From CAVQBL01 sp963710715 (lineage in GTDB: Bacteria > Pseudomonadota > Gammaproteobacteria > DSM-16500), in assembly GCA_963710715.1 (NCBI GenBank), contig CAVQBL010000007.1, positions 1-64,000 on the forward strand: a DNA stretch of 64,000 bases. Direction: 5' to 3'. The notes under the pieces are model-generated. The model was not told the DNA's origin and did not search any database. It saw nothing but the letters and a program-made list of their open reading frames with translations. Every line of letters starts with the position of its first letter. Position 1 is the first letter of the stretch. The translations under genes and the position numbers were made by a program. Below are positions 18,445 through 27,578 of the stretch, one piece after another.

Positions 18445-18486
18445 ATTTTGTTTCCCAGAAAAATTAAAAATTATACCAGCATGGTG

Positions 18487-18624
18487 AGTGAATGTAACTA
18501 TTCACGATTCTTACAAAAAGAACTCGTCATTGCGAGCATGTGTTTTTTACATGCGAAGCAATCCAGGGGAACATTGCTACGCCGTCTGGATTGCTTCGTC
18601 GTAAAAAACACTTCTCGCAATGAC
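18487..18624. repeat. Dispersed palindromic repeat, copy A
   Basis: A 100-bp palindromic unit (CGTCATTGCGAG at 18524 to CTCGCAATGACG at 18624) with the internal motif GCAATCCAG..CTGGATTGC. It is preceded by GTAACTATTCACGATTCTTAC, which also precedes the copy at 27236. The same unit occurs at 27371-27490 and 40434-40585, so this is a REP/MITE-like family. Confidence 0.8.
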
Positions 18625-18639
18625 GGCATGAGTGAAGCG

Positions 18640-19284
18640 TTATTCTTTTTGTAGATATTCTCGTTTTACAGCATCGTTAATAAGTAGTTGAGCAAATTCC
18701 CAGAGTGATTGTGACGCATTCTGAATAACTTGCTTATTTGATAATACTTTATTCGCTGTAATTCCGTGTGTAGACCATGCCCCACCACCGGTAAAATAAT
18801 TGTGTAGCAACGGCTGCAATCTATCTATGCCTGCAGCGAATTTAGCATCTGCTGTTTTACGTTCTTCAAATTCTTTCCACAATGTCATCAATTCAGAACC
18901 TAAATCATTTGGCAAAAGTCCATATAATCGTTGTGCTGCTTTGAGTTCACGTTCTGCTTTTAAATGCGCTTTTGGAGATTCATCATAAAGAAACGTATCA
19001 CCTGCATCAATTTCCACAAGATCATGAATAAGCAGCATGCGCAATATACGATTAATATTAACACCAGGCTCTGCATACTCAGCCAAAACCATTACCATCA
19101 TCGCGAGGTGCCATGAATGTTCTGCAGAATTTTCAGTTCGTGATTTATCGAGCAACGGCGCGCGCCGCATAATTTTTTTTAATTTATCAATTTCAAGAAT
19201 AAATGCGATTTGCTGCTGTAACCGCATGGGAATATTTTTTACTAAATGATTTTCAAGTAATTCATTAATCATAATTTTTATCAT
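18640..19284 (-). CDS. HD-domain hydrolase (YfbR/HDDC2-like 5'-nucleotidase family)
   Basis: A 214-residue metal-dependent phosphohydrolase. The HD signature is visible: His56 in ENSAEHSWHLAMM, His87-Asp88 in LLIHDLVEIDAGD, and Asp154 in AGIDRLQPLL. Relatives remove phosphate from deoxynucleoside monophosphates. An alternative start is the ATG at 19272 (MINELL). No ribosome site distinguishes the two. The gene is alone, followed on the same strand by the palindromic repeat at 18487-18624. Confidence 0.82.
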   Translation of the reverse strand: MIKIMINELLENHLVKNIPMRLQQQIAFILEIDKLKKIMRRAPLLDKSRTENSAEHSWHLAMMVMVLAEYAEPGVNINRILRMLLIHDLVEIDAGDTFLYDESPKAHLKAERELKAAQRLYGLLPNDLGSELMTLWKEFEERKTADAKFAAGIDRLQPLLHNYFTGGGAWSTHGITANKVLSNKQVIQNASQSLWEFAQLLINDAVKREYLQKE

Positions 19285-19575
19285 TTACTAAGTATTAAAG
19301 GTTTATTTTTTGTCCAGTATTTTAACTAAAAAATAGTTGATGTAAACTATATCCATTGCACCTCGAAATGCGAAATTATAACATCCAGATTGCAAGAAGT
19401 GTAAACAATTCGCATTTTGGGGTGTAATGGGTATAAGATTGGCTACATTAATAAAACTCGCAACTCACGCATAAGGAAATGAAAAATCATGTCAGAAAAT
19501 GCTATTTAACAATAATACGAACGTCCCGTGATGCTTTTACACGGGATCTACTCGATGATTTTAAGTGAGGCAAAA
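19285..19575. other. Intergenic gap with two palindromic elements
   Basis: No gene is seen. An imperfect inverted repeat CCATTGCACCTCGAAATGCG / CGCATTTTGGGGTGTAATGG spans 19353-19430. A second, short hairpin TCCCGTGATGCTTTTACACGGGA follows at 19523-19545, and it is shared with the sequence at 53819-53843. Confidence 0.6.
19523..19552. repeat. Short hairpin repeat, copy 1 (shared with 53815-53843)
   Basis: The stem CCCGTG/CACGGG around ATGCTTTTA is followed by ATCTACT, and the reverse complement occurs at about 53812-53843 with the same flanking AATACGAA. It creates a spurious in-frame start for the peptidase gene that follows. Confidence 0.6.
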
Positions 19576-20451
19576 ATGAGGTTACTTTTTTTAATTTTGA
19601 CAGTCGGTACTTTGATATGCCTGCATCCTTGCTTTGCAGAGTCTGCAACACAAAATAATTTAACATCGCAAGCCAAACCCGTACCTCATGCAGATGCGCG
19701 TAAGAATAAGAAAGGTTCTCACAAGAGTGCAGTACAACATAAAAAGCATAAGAAGAAAAAAGTTAAGAAAAAACATTTACCAAACATAAAAAAGCCACAT
19801 AATACTTTTTCTGCGAACTCTGCTAAACGTTTTTTCTCAAGTGTGCAACAACGACTGGTGCAATTTGTGGATGACACAGTTAACACATTGAGTTATAGTG
19901 TTTATCAATGGGGAGGATCACATTTTGATACCTCACGTGGTGTGTATATTGTCGACTGTTCTCGTTATGTTAATTATGTATTAGAAGCTACACACCCACA
20001 TGCTTATTTTAATCTTGTCAGATCGAGTGGGTCGGATACACCGAATACCCAGCATTATTACGATTTTATTACTGGATTGTCTGATGACCCTAGCCGTCAT
20101 TGGCGGCGTATAGAAGAAGTCGAAGATTTACAGGCAGGGGATATTCTCGTGTTTCGTAATAAAAGTGCTGTTGGTGTCGATGCGGGACATGTCATGGTTG
20201 TGATGGATAAACCTGTGTCCAGTAATTCTTACACATATTTAGTACGTATAGCAGATTCTGCGCCTACTCGACATAGCTACGACACGCGTTCACGGCGCGT
20301 TTCTGGCATTGGGATTGGCACTTTAGTGCTTAGAGTGGATCCGATGACTGGACAACCCAAAGCATATGCTTGGCAAGTCGGTGCGCTTTGGAAAAAGAAT
20401 GTTAAATTCGCTATGGCGAGACCCGTTCATGCAAATAAGATGGTTGCTTAA
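19576..20451 (+). CDS. Exported NlpC/P60-like cysteine peptidase
   Basis: A 291-residue exported protein, probably cutting peptidoglycan stem peptides. With the ATG at 19576 the N-terminus is a clean signal peptide (MRLLFLILTVGTLICL, cleavage after CFA). A Lys-rich basic linker (HKKHKKKKVKKKH) follows at about residues 55-66. The catalytic Cys is Cys128 in IVDCSRYVNYVL and the His is His205 in AGHVMVVMD. An upstream in-frame GTG lies in a dispersed hairpin repeat and is unlikely to be used. Its stop codon abuts the start of the lytic transglycosylase, which suggests a cell-wall operon. Confidence 0.75.
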   Translation: MRLLFLILTVGTLICLHPCFAESATQNNLTSQAKPVPHADARKNKKGSHKSAVQHKKHKKKKVKKKHLPNIKKPHNTFSANSAKRFFSSVQQRLVQFVDDTVNTLSYSVYQWGGSHFDTSRGVYIVDCSRYVNYVLEATHPHAYFNLVRSSGSDTPNTQHYYDFITGLSDDPSRHWRRIEEVEDLQAGDILVFRNKSAVGVDAGHVMVVMDKPVSSNSYTYLVRIADSAPTRHSYDTRSRRVSGIGIGTLVLRVDPMTGQPKAYAWQVGALWKKNVKFAMARPVHANKMVA

Positions 20452-21465
20452 ATGAGTAATATTATACGTCTCATCATTTTTCTTTATTGCATAATTTTAT
20501 TGTCTATTGCGCAAGCCCAAAATGTAGAGCCAATTGACAATACTTTTGCAAGTAAACCAGAAGTAAAAATCTTTATTCAAGAAATGGTGAAAAAATATAA
20601 ATTTAAAGAATCTGAGCTCATTGCATTATTCAACACAATCAAAATTAAACCTACAGTTATCCAAAGTGTAAAAACACCATTAGAGCAAAAACCTTGGTAT
20701 ATATACAGAATATTGTTTCTCACCGACTCACGCATTGCTCAAGGTGTCGAGTTTTGGAATAAATATCAAAATGATTTGGAAAAAGCAGAAAAAATTTATG
20801 GCGTTCCTGCCAATATTATTGTTGCTACCATTGGCGTTGAATCGAAATATGGACAGAGTAAAGGGGAATATCCGGTTATCGATGCTTTGGCGACATTAGC
20901 ATTTAGCGATTCTCCTCGTGCACCTTATTTTCGTAAAGAATTAATTGAGTTTTTATTGTTGACACGCGAACAACATCTGAATCCTCTGAAAGTCATGGGT
21001 TCTTATGCGGGAGCTATAGGACAGCCGCAATTTATGCCAAGCAGCTATCGCAATTATGCGGTTAATTTTTCCGGAAATTCAAAGATTGATCTTTCCAATA
21101 ATGCGAGCGATGTCATCGGTAGTATTGCTAATTATTATAAAAAACATGGTTGGGAAACAGGCCAGCCTGTGGCAATTCCAGCATCGGTTGCCGGTGGAAA
21201 ATATCAATTTAAGATAATAGGACCTAAGCAAATTTATTTGATCGATTTAATTAATGCAGGAATCATTGTAAATAATCCACTTTCAAAAGATGCAAAAGTT
21301 AAAGTGATAAAACTGCAAGGATTTTTTAGAAATGAATATTGGCTTGGGTTTAATAATTTTGATGTGATCAAGCGTTATAATAACAGTGATTTATATGCGA
21401 TGGCAGTGTATCAATTGAGTTATTTCATTACTGCGTTACGAGAGCAACAGAAACAAAATACTTAA
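20452..21465 (+). CDS. mltB: Lytic murein transglycosylase B
   Basis: A 337-residue exported transglycosylase that cleaves the MurNAc-GlcNAc bond in peptidoglycan. The signal peptide is residues 1-22 (ending AQAQ). The catalytic Glu130 is in GVESKYGQSKGEYPV, and the conserved GSYAGAIGQPQFMPSSY follows. There is no obvious lipobox Cys, so it may be soluble (SltB/MltB type). It directly follows the NlpC/P60-like peptidase (1-nt spacing) and precedes coaX by 10 bp, which implies a transcription unit. Confidence 0.92.
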   Translation: MSNIIRLIIFLYCIILLSIAQAQNVEPIDNTFASKPEVKIFIQEMVKKYKFKESELIALFNTIKIKPTVIQSVKTPLEQKPWYIYRILFLTDSRIAQGVEFWNKYQNDLEKAEKIYGVPANIIVATIGVESKYGQSKGEYPVIDALATLAFSDSPRAPYFRKELIEFLLLTREQHLNPLKVMGSYAGAIGQPQFMPSSYRNYAVNFSGNSKIDLSNNASDVIGSIANYYKKHGWETGQPVAIPASVAGGKYQFKIIGPKQIYLIDLINAGIIVNNPLSKDAKVKVIKLQGFFRNEYWLGFNNFDVIKRYNNSDLYAMAVYQLSYFITALREQQKQNT

Positions 21466-21475
21466 GGAACAAACA

Positions 21476-22261
21476 ATGTTGTTGTGTTTAGATGTAGGTA
21501 ACACTCATGTTTTAGCCGGTGTATTTGAAAAAAATAATTTATTAACGCGATTTCGTCACGCGACGGGATTAATTGGCACAGCAGATCAGTTTGGCATGTT
21601 TTTAATTAATATTTTACAAGCTAATAAAATTACCCTAAGTAAAATCAAAGCCACTGCCGTTTGTTCAGTGGTGCCTAGTTGTGATTACACGATAAAACAC
21701 ACGATTTCACTTTATCTAAAATCGCAATATTTTGTATTGCAGGCAGGCGTTAAAACCGGATTAAATATTAAATACAAAAATCCAAATGAAGTTGGCGCGG
21801 ATAGAATTGCTAATGCAATTGGTGCAATCAATGCTTTTCCAAATAAAAATATTATTATTATTGATATGGGGACAGCAACAACGCTTTGTGCAGTGACAAA
21901 AAATCGTGATTATCTTGGCGGTACAATATTGCCAGGTATGCGGCTTGGGATGGAATCTTTAAAAACAAATACGGCTAAACTCATGGAAGTCGATATTGAA
22001 GTGCCTGCTTCATACATTGGGCGTGGCACACGCGAAAGTATTCAAGCAGGACTATATTACGGACAATTAGGTGCATTAAAAGAAATTATAAATGGATTCA
22101 AACGTGAAATATTTTACGATGAACCTGTTTTAATAATTGGTACCGGTGGCTTTTCACAATTATTTAAAGACAAAGCTTTATTTGATGTCATATTGCCTGA
22201 TTTAGTGTTGCAAGGATTGTGTAAGGCGTATGAATATGCAAATCAGCAGGTAAAAGAGTGA
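21476..22261 (+). CDS. coaX: Type III pantothenate kinase
   Basis: A 261-residue kinase for the first step of coenzyme A synthesis, phosphorylating pantothenate. Motifs are LCLDVGNTHVLAGVF at the N-terminus, the substrate motif GADRIANAIGA and the ATP-related IIIDMGTATTLCAV. AAGGAACAA precedes the ATG at 21476. It lacks any visible neighbour of the biotin-BirA type. The length is typical. Confidence 0.95.
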   Translation: MLLCLDVGNTHVLAGVFEKNNLLTRFRHATGLIGTADQFGMFLINILQANKITLSKIKATAVCSVVPSCDYTIKHTISLYLKSQYFVLQAGVKTGLNIKYKNPNEVGADRIANAIGAINAFPNKNIIIIDMGTATTLCAVTKNRDYLGGTILPGMRLGMESLKTNTAKLMEVDIEVPASYIGRGTRESIQAGLYYGQLGALKEIINGFKREIFYDEPVLIIGTGGFSQLFKDKALFDVILPDLVLQGLCKAYEYANQQVKE

Positions 22262-22285
22262 CGAATATCGAGAGAATGAGTCAGC

Positions 22286-23083
22286 ATGAGTGATTTGCCG
22301 ATACGCATAGTACAAATCAGTGATATTCATCTTTTTGGAGATAAAGGTGGATCACTATTAGGTGTTAAAACGCAAGCGAGTTTTGAAGCCGTATTGGATT
22401 TACTAAAAAAAGATACGAATAAACCGAGTTTAATTTTAATTACCGGCGATTTATCTCAAGATGAAACAGAAACGGCCTATATTCGCATTGCTGATATGAT
22501 CAGTGAATTTGGGATCCCCGTATATTGTGCCCCGGGCAATCATGATGATAGTGGAGTGATGAAGCAAATATATCCTCGTAAAAAGATGATTAACGATAAG
22601 CACATCATCTTGCAAAACTGGGATATCATCATGTTAGATTCACAAAAAAGAGGCGCAGTAGAAGGCTATCTTGATGCATCACAATTGAAATATTTAAAAA
22701 AATGTTTGGAACATGATTCCAAACATCATGCCATCATTACTTTACATCATCACCCTATTCAAGTTGGTAGTGCTTGGTTAGATAATATTGGACTTAAAAA
22801 TGCAGATGAATTTTGGAAAATTTTAAAAGATTACCCGCGAGTTAATACAATATTATTTGGTCATGTCCATCAGTCTGTCGAGCATAAAAAAAATGACATC
22901 AATTGTTATGCCGCCCCTTCAACTTGCATACAATTTAAAAAGAATAATGCTAACTTTGCATTAGATAATGTTCCACCCGGATATCGTTGGCTTGATCTTT
23001 ATCCCGATGGCCGAGTGAAAACGGGTGTTCATCGAGTTGCGCATTATATTGGAGAGTTTCATGCGCATGCGAAAGGGTATTAA
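22286..23083 (+). CDS. cpdA: Calcineurin-like phosphoesterase, CpdA/Icc-like
   Basis: A 265-residue metallophosphoesterase resembling 3',5'-cAMP phosphodiesterase. The metal motifs are QISDIHLF, ITGDLSQDE, GNHDD, TLHHHPIQ and FGHVHQS. It lies 25 bp behind coaX on the same strand. CpdA activity on cAMP is a family inference; cyclic-nucleotide-binding domains occur in another protein of this window (54166), which makes such a role of interest. Confidence 0.85.
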   Translation: MSDLPIRIVQISDIHLFGDKGGSLLGVKTQASFEAVLDLLKKDTNKPSLILITGDLSQDETETAYIRIADMISEFGIPVYCAPGNHDDSGVMKQIYPRKKMINDKHIILQNWDIIMLDSQKRGAVEGYLDASQLKYLKKCLEHDSKHHAIITLHHHPIQVGSAWLDNIGLKNADEFWKILKDYPRVNTILFGHVHQSVEHKKNDINCYAAPSTCIQFKKNNANFALDNVPPGYRWLDLYPDGRVKTGVHRVAHYIGEFHAHAKGY

Positions 23084-23175
23084 TTTCTCAGTTGCAATGC
23101 CTATTGTGTTGGAGGATAATACCTAAGGGACGACATGGAAAGTTTTTTAGCCAACTTTTCGAGGTCGAGCTCTAT

Positions 23176-26100
23176 ATGTGGAAAGTTATTACTTTTATAC
23201 CTAATGTAATTCTAGTAGCGATTAGAACATTTCGCAAAAAACCTGAACTTTTTCTCATTGCGCTGGCTTTGTTGACGAGCCCGGTTGCTACGAGACGTCA
23301 TGAAGAAAAATCTCTCGCTTTGGAATTTGAGCCAGCAACTACGTGCCCGGTTCCATTCTATTTAAATGGAACTTTTGGCGCGGAATCCACATCAATGCTT
23401 ACTACTTTTGAAGAGAGAACCTTATTCGTAGATGCTTTTGAGCGTCGTGATTCTGCTACAGTGACAGAGCTACTTAAGAACTCTCCTAATCTGATGTTTG
23501 CGCAATTCATCATAAATGATAAACATATCAAAGAGGATATATTCTTTCTTGAGAATGCTATTTTCAAGAATGACCACGATATGGTAGTTGCTTTCATGTA
23601 TTCAGCATTCATTAACGAAGAGTTGGATATTGTTACCACTGCTATGGAAAAGGGCTTCAACATAAAAATTCGCAACCGAGATGGATTGAGTATAGTTGAT
23701 CTTTGCGTAAAAGATTTATTAAATTTAAACTCAGACCCTAAGTTACTTTGGATAGATCATCAAATCAAAACTGTGTCTGCTAGAAAATATAGTGCAATTT
23801 TCATAAAAGCGTTAATAAAATCACTACATCAAGTTTCTAGCAATCCTTCATTTAGAGAAATAATAATCCGACAACCTGGAAGAATATTATCAAAAAACCA
23901 GATTGATTTACTTCGGGGTTTGAAGAATGCTTTACATAGAGTTAGTCCACATAATGAAAATGCTTTACATGAGGTTAGTTTACATAATCATGGACCCTTT
24001 CACCTAGTAAATTCATATCAAAAAGACATTAAAACTATTTTTGGGATGATGATGGGTGAAATTAAATTACCCCATAGGCCAATGTCAGATAAATATTTTT
24101 CAACTTCTATTACTATAGCTGTAGCTATTATGATCAGTCCGTTTATTTTTACAGGGCGCTCTTTATCACGGGCTTATAAAGCTGTTCATAGATTAACATC
24201 TCGGTTTTGGAAAAGAAAACCTACGGGTCAGACAAGAAAAGGCAGTATTGAAGAAAAGTCAGATAATACCCCTATCGTGATACAAGGACAACAACCTGTA
24301 CTCGCGAACTCTGCAATTAATGTAGGTAATGATACTAAAAATGTTAACTTAAGTCAGAGCAATGTTACATCAAGTGTGAAAATAGAGGGGCGGAAAAAGA
24401 TTGAAAGATCAAATCAAGATGAGAAAGAAACAAAAACAATATCAATAAAAAAAATACTGGAACAAAAACGAGAAGAAAGAGAAAAGTTAAAACGAGAAAA
24501 AGAAAAATCTAAAATCCACACAACTAATCCTAAAAAAAATGAGCGACCTGTGGCATCTGCTAAAACACGAACATCTAACCTTACAACGAAAACTAACCAA
24601 GACAAAAAAAATGATGAAAAGATACAAGACGGTCAAAGAAAATTTGCAAGACAAGACATCTTTCGAACCAAACCGACCTACGATGAGTTGCGAACGGCTG
24701 AGCTAAAATATACTGAGCAAATAGTGAAAGAATATAAATGCCAACCTGACGACTATCTTACTCAATTATGTATATATTATAATTCACTTTTTTATTCTTT
24801 GCGCTACTCCGTTGTCACGTCCAAATGTTCTGGAGACCCAATAGATAGGAATTTTCGAAACATGATAGTACATGGTTGTACAATACCAATTCCAGAAAAA
24901 TTTTTGCAAAACACGGTGAACAATTTAAAGAATAATTTAAAAAATTTGCAACTAATATCTTTTCAAGGAACTGCTCTTTTTAATGTATTATATACACATT
25001 TTTCTAGCTTAGAGAAAGATACCGCGAAAATAAATCGTAGCGTTGAGCATAATGATGATGAGTGCTTATCATTTGTGACCAAGTTAATTGCCCAAATTTC
25101 TTCTATCACAGAAGCGCTCGATAAAAACAAAATAGATCCAGAATTACGTCCTTGTTATATAACAGCTTTAAAATGGCTATTCATTATGTGTGGAGAAATC
25201 AATAATAAGCAGAGGCTTGCTAGATTTGTAAGACAACAATTAGATTCTGATGTACATATGTTCTTGTATCAGTCTAGAGTTGTTCGTGACAGAGCTTGCC
25301 ACTGGATTATTATACGCGATAGTGATGAAAATCGTGTTATAAGTGATGGTTTAGAGGATAATAAAATTATTAGCTTGGCTGCTCTGTCGTCAATAATTAC
25401 CACTGATTTCTTGTCAGGGTGGCGTGACAATAACAGTCGAAAATTTAAAAATAATGAAAATAAAAATTCACCGGTGGTAAGTGCATCTGCTATTCAAGAT
25501 AAAAAAGTAGTGGTTCTTGTTAATGGTAAATTAAGTGCTCTTAATCCATCAGCAAAAGCTTTTTATCCTTCGGCAGTTGCTACAGCTTCTGTTCAAGTGC
25601 CAACCCTAACGATGTTTTCTACAAAAAGTAATTCTCCAAAACTATCATCTGCTAATGCTAACGATTCCGATATGAAATCTTTACAAAAAGAAATGTTTGA
25701 AGACAATATTAAAAAGCTTGCTCGCATAGCAAATTCCGTGAATCCTAATATCCGTCTAGCAAAAAAATTATTTGAGGATTTAATGCAACAAAATCCTCGA
25801 GAAGATGTTCAGATTCGTGGTACTCATAATATTATTAAAACCATGGCTAGAGCGGATGAGGATCCTGATATAGGGTGGATGCTAAATTTATTGGAAAAAA
25901 TAATGAAAGTATTTTCTGCCAAAGTTAATGAAAAGCATTGTTATAGGAACATACTTATAGACATGTATACTTATGCTTTTCAAGCTTTGAGGACACTAGG
26001 CAAAGAAAGATTTTCGGAAGTTAATGCTGTCGCTAAAAATATATTGGAAATGGCAAAAAAGAATCAACTCTTTCCTTTTCCAGAGATCGTTCGTTTGCAA

Positions 26101-26565
26101 ACAGATAATAGTTATATTGTTAAATTGAATAAACATGAATTATCTATCAATGTTGCTTATTTTTGGACAATAATTAATTTATCTCCTCTGGTTCCCATAG
26201 ATGGCCGACAAATTATTATTAATTTTATTTGTGAGATGCCTGAAAGTAACAACTACGTAAAGCAGACTATTGAAGCAGCAGTGAAGGATATGATTGGTAT
26301 CACGTCTGAAACAATAAGTTCTCCTCATTTATTTTTATTGTCTCTGCGATTGATGCGTACAACCAATGAAAACAATTATCGAGTTCAACAACAAGTGCCA
26401 GTGTCCCTGCCAACCCAACCAGTATTTGCTCAGGTTCCAATGCCGCCGGTAGTCATGTTTTCAGTTCCACCTCCACCTTCTCGAATGATTTTGCCACACA
26501 CAAGGCGACGAATACTATTGCCTAGCAGTGATGTGGCTGTAACACCATCGCCTTTAACCAGATGA
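23176..26565 (+). CDS. Large protein of unknown function with coiled-coil and Pro-rich end
   Basis: The 1129-codon protein (from the ATG at 23176; a TTG at 23092 would add 28 codons) is not one I recognise. An early hydrophobic segment ELFLIALALLTSPVA and a second one near residue 320 (SITIAVAIMISPFIFTG) suggest membrane association. The first 200 residues contain a weak ankyrin-like region (VDAFERRDSATVTELLKNSP). A charged, Lys/Glu-rich coiled stretch lies at about 410-480, and the C-terminus is Pro-rich (PVFAQVPMPPVVMFSVPPPP). It is in the position of an effector or host-interaction protein in an intracellular bacterium, but nothing in the sequence proves secretion. Confidence 0.6.
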   Translation: MWKVITFIPNVILVAIRTFRKKPELFLIALALLTSPVATRRHEEKSLALEFEPATTCPVPFYLNGTFGAESTSMLTTFEERTLFVDAFERRDSATVTELLKNSPNLMFAQFIINDKHIKEDIFFLENAIFKNDHDMVVAFMYSAFINEELDIVTTAMEKGFNIKIRNRDGLSIVDLCVKDLLNLNSDPKLLWIDHQIKTVSARKYSAIFIKALIKSLHQVSSNPSFREIIIRQPGRILSKNQIDLLRGLKNALHRVSPHNENALHEVSLHNHGPFHLVNSYQKDIKTIFGMMMGEIKLPHRPMSDKYFSTSITIAVAIMISPFIFTGRSLSRAYKAVHRLTSRFWKRKPTGQTRKGSIEEKSDNTPIVIQGQQPVLANSAINVGNDTKNVNLSQSNVTSSVKIEGRKKIERSNQDEKETKTISIKKILEQKREEREKLKREKEKSKIHTTNPKKNERPVASAKTRTSNLTTKTNQDKKNDEKIQDGQRKFARQDIFRTKPTYDELRTAELKYTEQIVKEYKCQPDDYLTQLCIYYNSLFYSLRYSVVTSKCSGDPIDRNFRNMIVHGCTIPIPEKFLQNTVNNLKNNLKNLQLISFQGTALFNVLYTHFSSLEKDTAKINRSVEHNDDECLSFVTKLIAQISSITEALDKNKIDPELRPCYITALKWLFIMCGEINNKQRLARFVRQQLDSDVHMFLYQSRVVRDRACHWIIIRDSDENRVISDGLEDNKIISLAALSSIITTDFLSGWRDNNSRKFKNNENKNSPVVSASAIQDKKVVVLVNGKLSALNPSAKAFYPSAVATASVQVPTLTMFSTKSNSPKLSSANANDSDMKSLQKEMFEDNIKKLARIANSVNPNIRLAKKLFEDLMQQNPREDVQIRGTHNIIKTMARADEDPDIGWMLNLLEKIMKVFSAKVNEKHCYRNILIDMYTYAFQALRTLGKERFSEVNAVAKNILEMAKKNQLFPFPEIVRLQTDNSYIVKLNKHELSINVAYFWTIINLSPLVPIDGRQIIINFICEMPESNNYVKQTIEAAVKDMIGITSETISSPHLFLLSLRLMRTTNENNYRVQQQVPVSLPTQPVFAQVPMPPVVMFSVPPPPSRMILPHTRRRILLPSSDVAVTPSPLTR

Positions 26566-26625
26566 TCCCAATCGTTTCTATCATTTCGATAAAGTTAACA
26601 GGAGGTGCATAAGTTGTAGATAGTT

Positions 26626-27192
26626 TTATTTCGCTGGAGTTGTTGCTGGGTTACTATTTGCTGGTAACGGTGCAACAGGTTTTTGTTCTGGCGCAACAAT
26701 GAGTGGCATAACAACTGGTGTGTTCTTATTAAGGATTGGATTCATCATATCACCTAAATCTTTATACATATCTTGCATCATTTTTTTGAAGGCTTCTTGC
26801 ACTTGTTGTTGGCGTAACTGCATATCTTTCATTTGTTCTGGAGTTAATTTTTGCGGGCCGGATAATATAAATTGATAATTTTGTGGACCCTTACCGTCAT
26901 TAAACATATGTTGCATGAAGGTAAAGCTGGATGCGGCTCCTGGTTCTGTACCTAAATCACTGGTTTTTATCCAACCTACGTTACCATTACTCGGATCGCC
27001 GACTTTCACCCATTGTCCTTCTTTAGGCGTGAAGATTGGAATGATTCCTTTATTTGTATCCAGCGTGCCGGTTATTTTTGCATCGGCTTTGGGCTGATCG
27101 TATAAGTTGATGGTTTTGGCGAAAGAGAGGGATGTAAAAATGAGAACGAGAGTAGTAATTAATAAAGAGAAAAATTTCTTTTGCTGTGTCAT
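26626..27192 (-). CDS. Exported SH3-domain protein
   Basis: A 188-residue protein with a signal peptide (LLITTLVLIFTSLSFAK), a bacterial SH3 domain at about residues 27-82 (INLYDQPKADAKITGTLDT, WVKVGDPSNGNVGWIKTSDL) and a C-terminal Gln/Met-rich helix (QMKDMQLRQQQVQEAFKKMM) ending in a Pro/Ala tail. Similar small SH3 proteins bind cell-wall peptides or scaffold envelope complexes. Function beyond that is unknown. Confidence 0.7.
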   Translation of the reverse strand: MTQQKKFFSLLITTLVLIFTSLSFAKTINLYDQPKADAKITGTLDTNKGIIPIFTPKEGQWVKVGDPSNGNVGWIKTSDLGTEPGAASSFTFMQHMFNDGKGPQNYQFILSGPQKLTPEQMKDMQLRQQQVQEAFKKMMQDMYKDLGDMMNPILNKNTPVVMPLIVAPEQKPVAPLPANSNPATTPAK

Positions 27193-27578
27193 GTGAATGA
27201 TCTCCTTTTAAAATAATAATATAACATTTTTTGTAACTATTCACGATTCTTACAAAAGAACTCGTCATTGCGAGCCTCACGCTTTAGCTTTATGTCTTAG
27301 AGGTCAGGTCTCATCCATATCATTCCCCACATCTCTTTCTTCCAATTAGTGCGAGCGCTGAAGTTAGATCGAAGCCCCGTCATTGCGAGCCCGCGCGCGC
27401 TTTTTTGCGCGGGCGTGGCAATCCAGGGAGCACAAAAACGTTCCCCTGGATTGCTTCGCATGAAAAGCACATGCTCGCAATGACGGGGCTTCGATCTAAC
27501 TTCAGCGCCCACCGCACGTGTGGCATAGTCAGGAGAAATTTTGAGATGTGGGGAATGATATGGATGAGACCTGACCCC
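27193..27578. repeat. Nested palindromic repeats (dispersed family, copy B)
   Basis: A half-copy of the CGTCATTGCGAG repeat is at 27236-27297. From 27302 to 27576 there is a nested palindrome: a perfect 34-bp outer inverted repeat (27302-27335 with 27543-27576) and inside it a perfect 35-bp inverted repeat (27355-27389 with 27474-27508). The inner core holds the same CATTGCGAG..GCAATCCAG unit as the copies at 18524 and 40434. It looks like one repeat inserted in another. Confidence 0.85.

Noticed and set aside
19528..19576. An earlier start for the NlpC/P60-like peptidase
   Set aside because: The upstream codons are inside a repeated hairpin, and the signal peptide starts cleanly at 19576.
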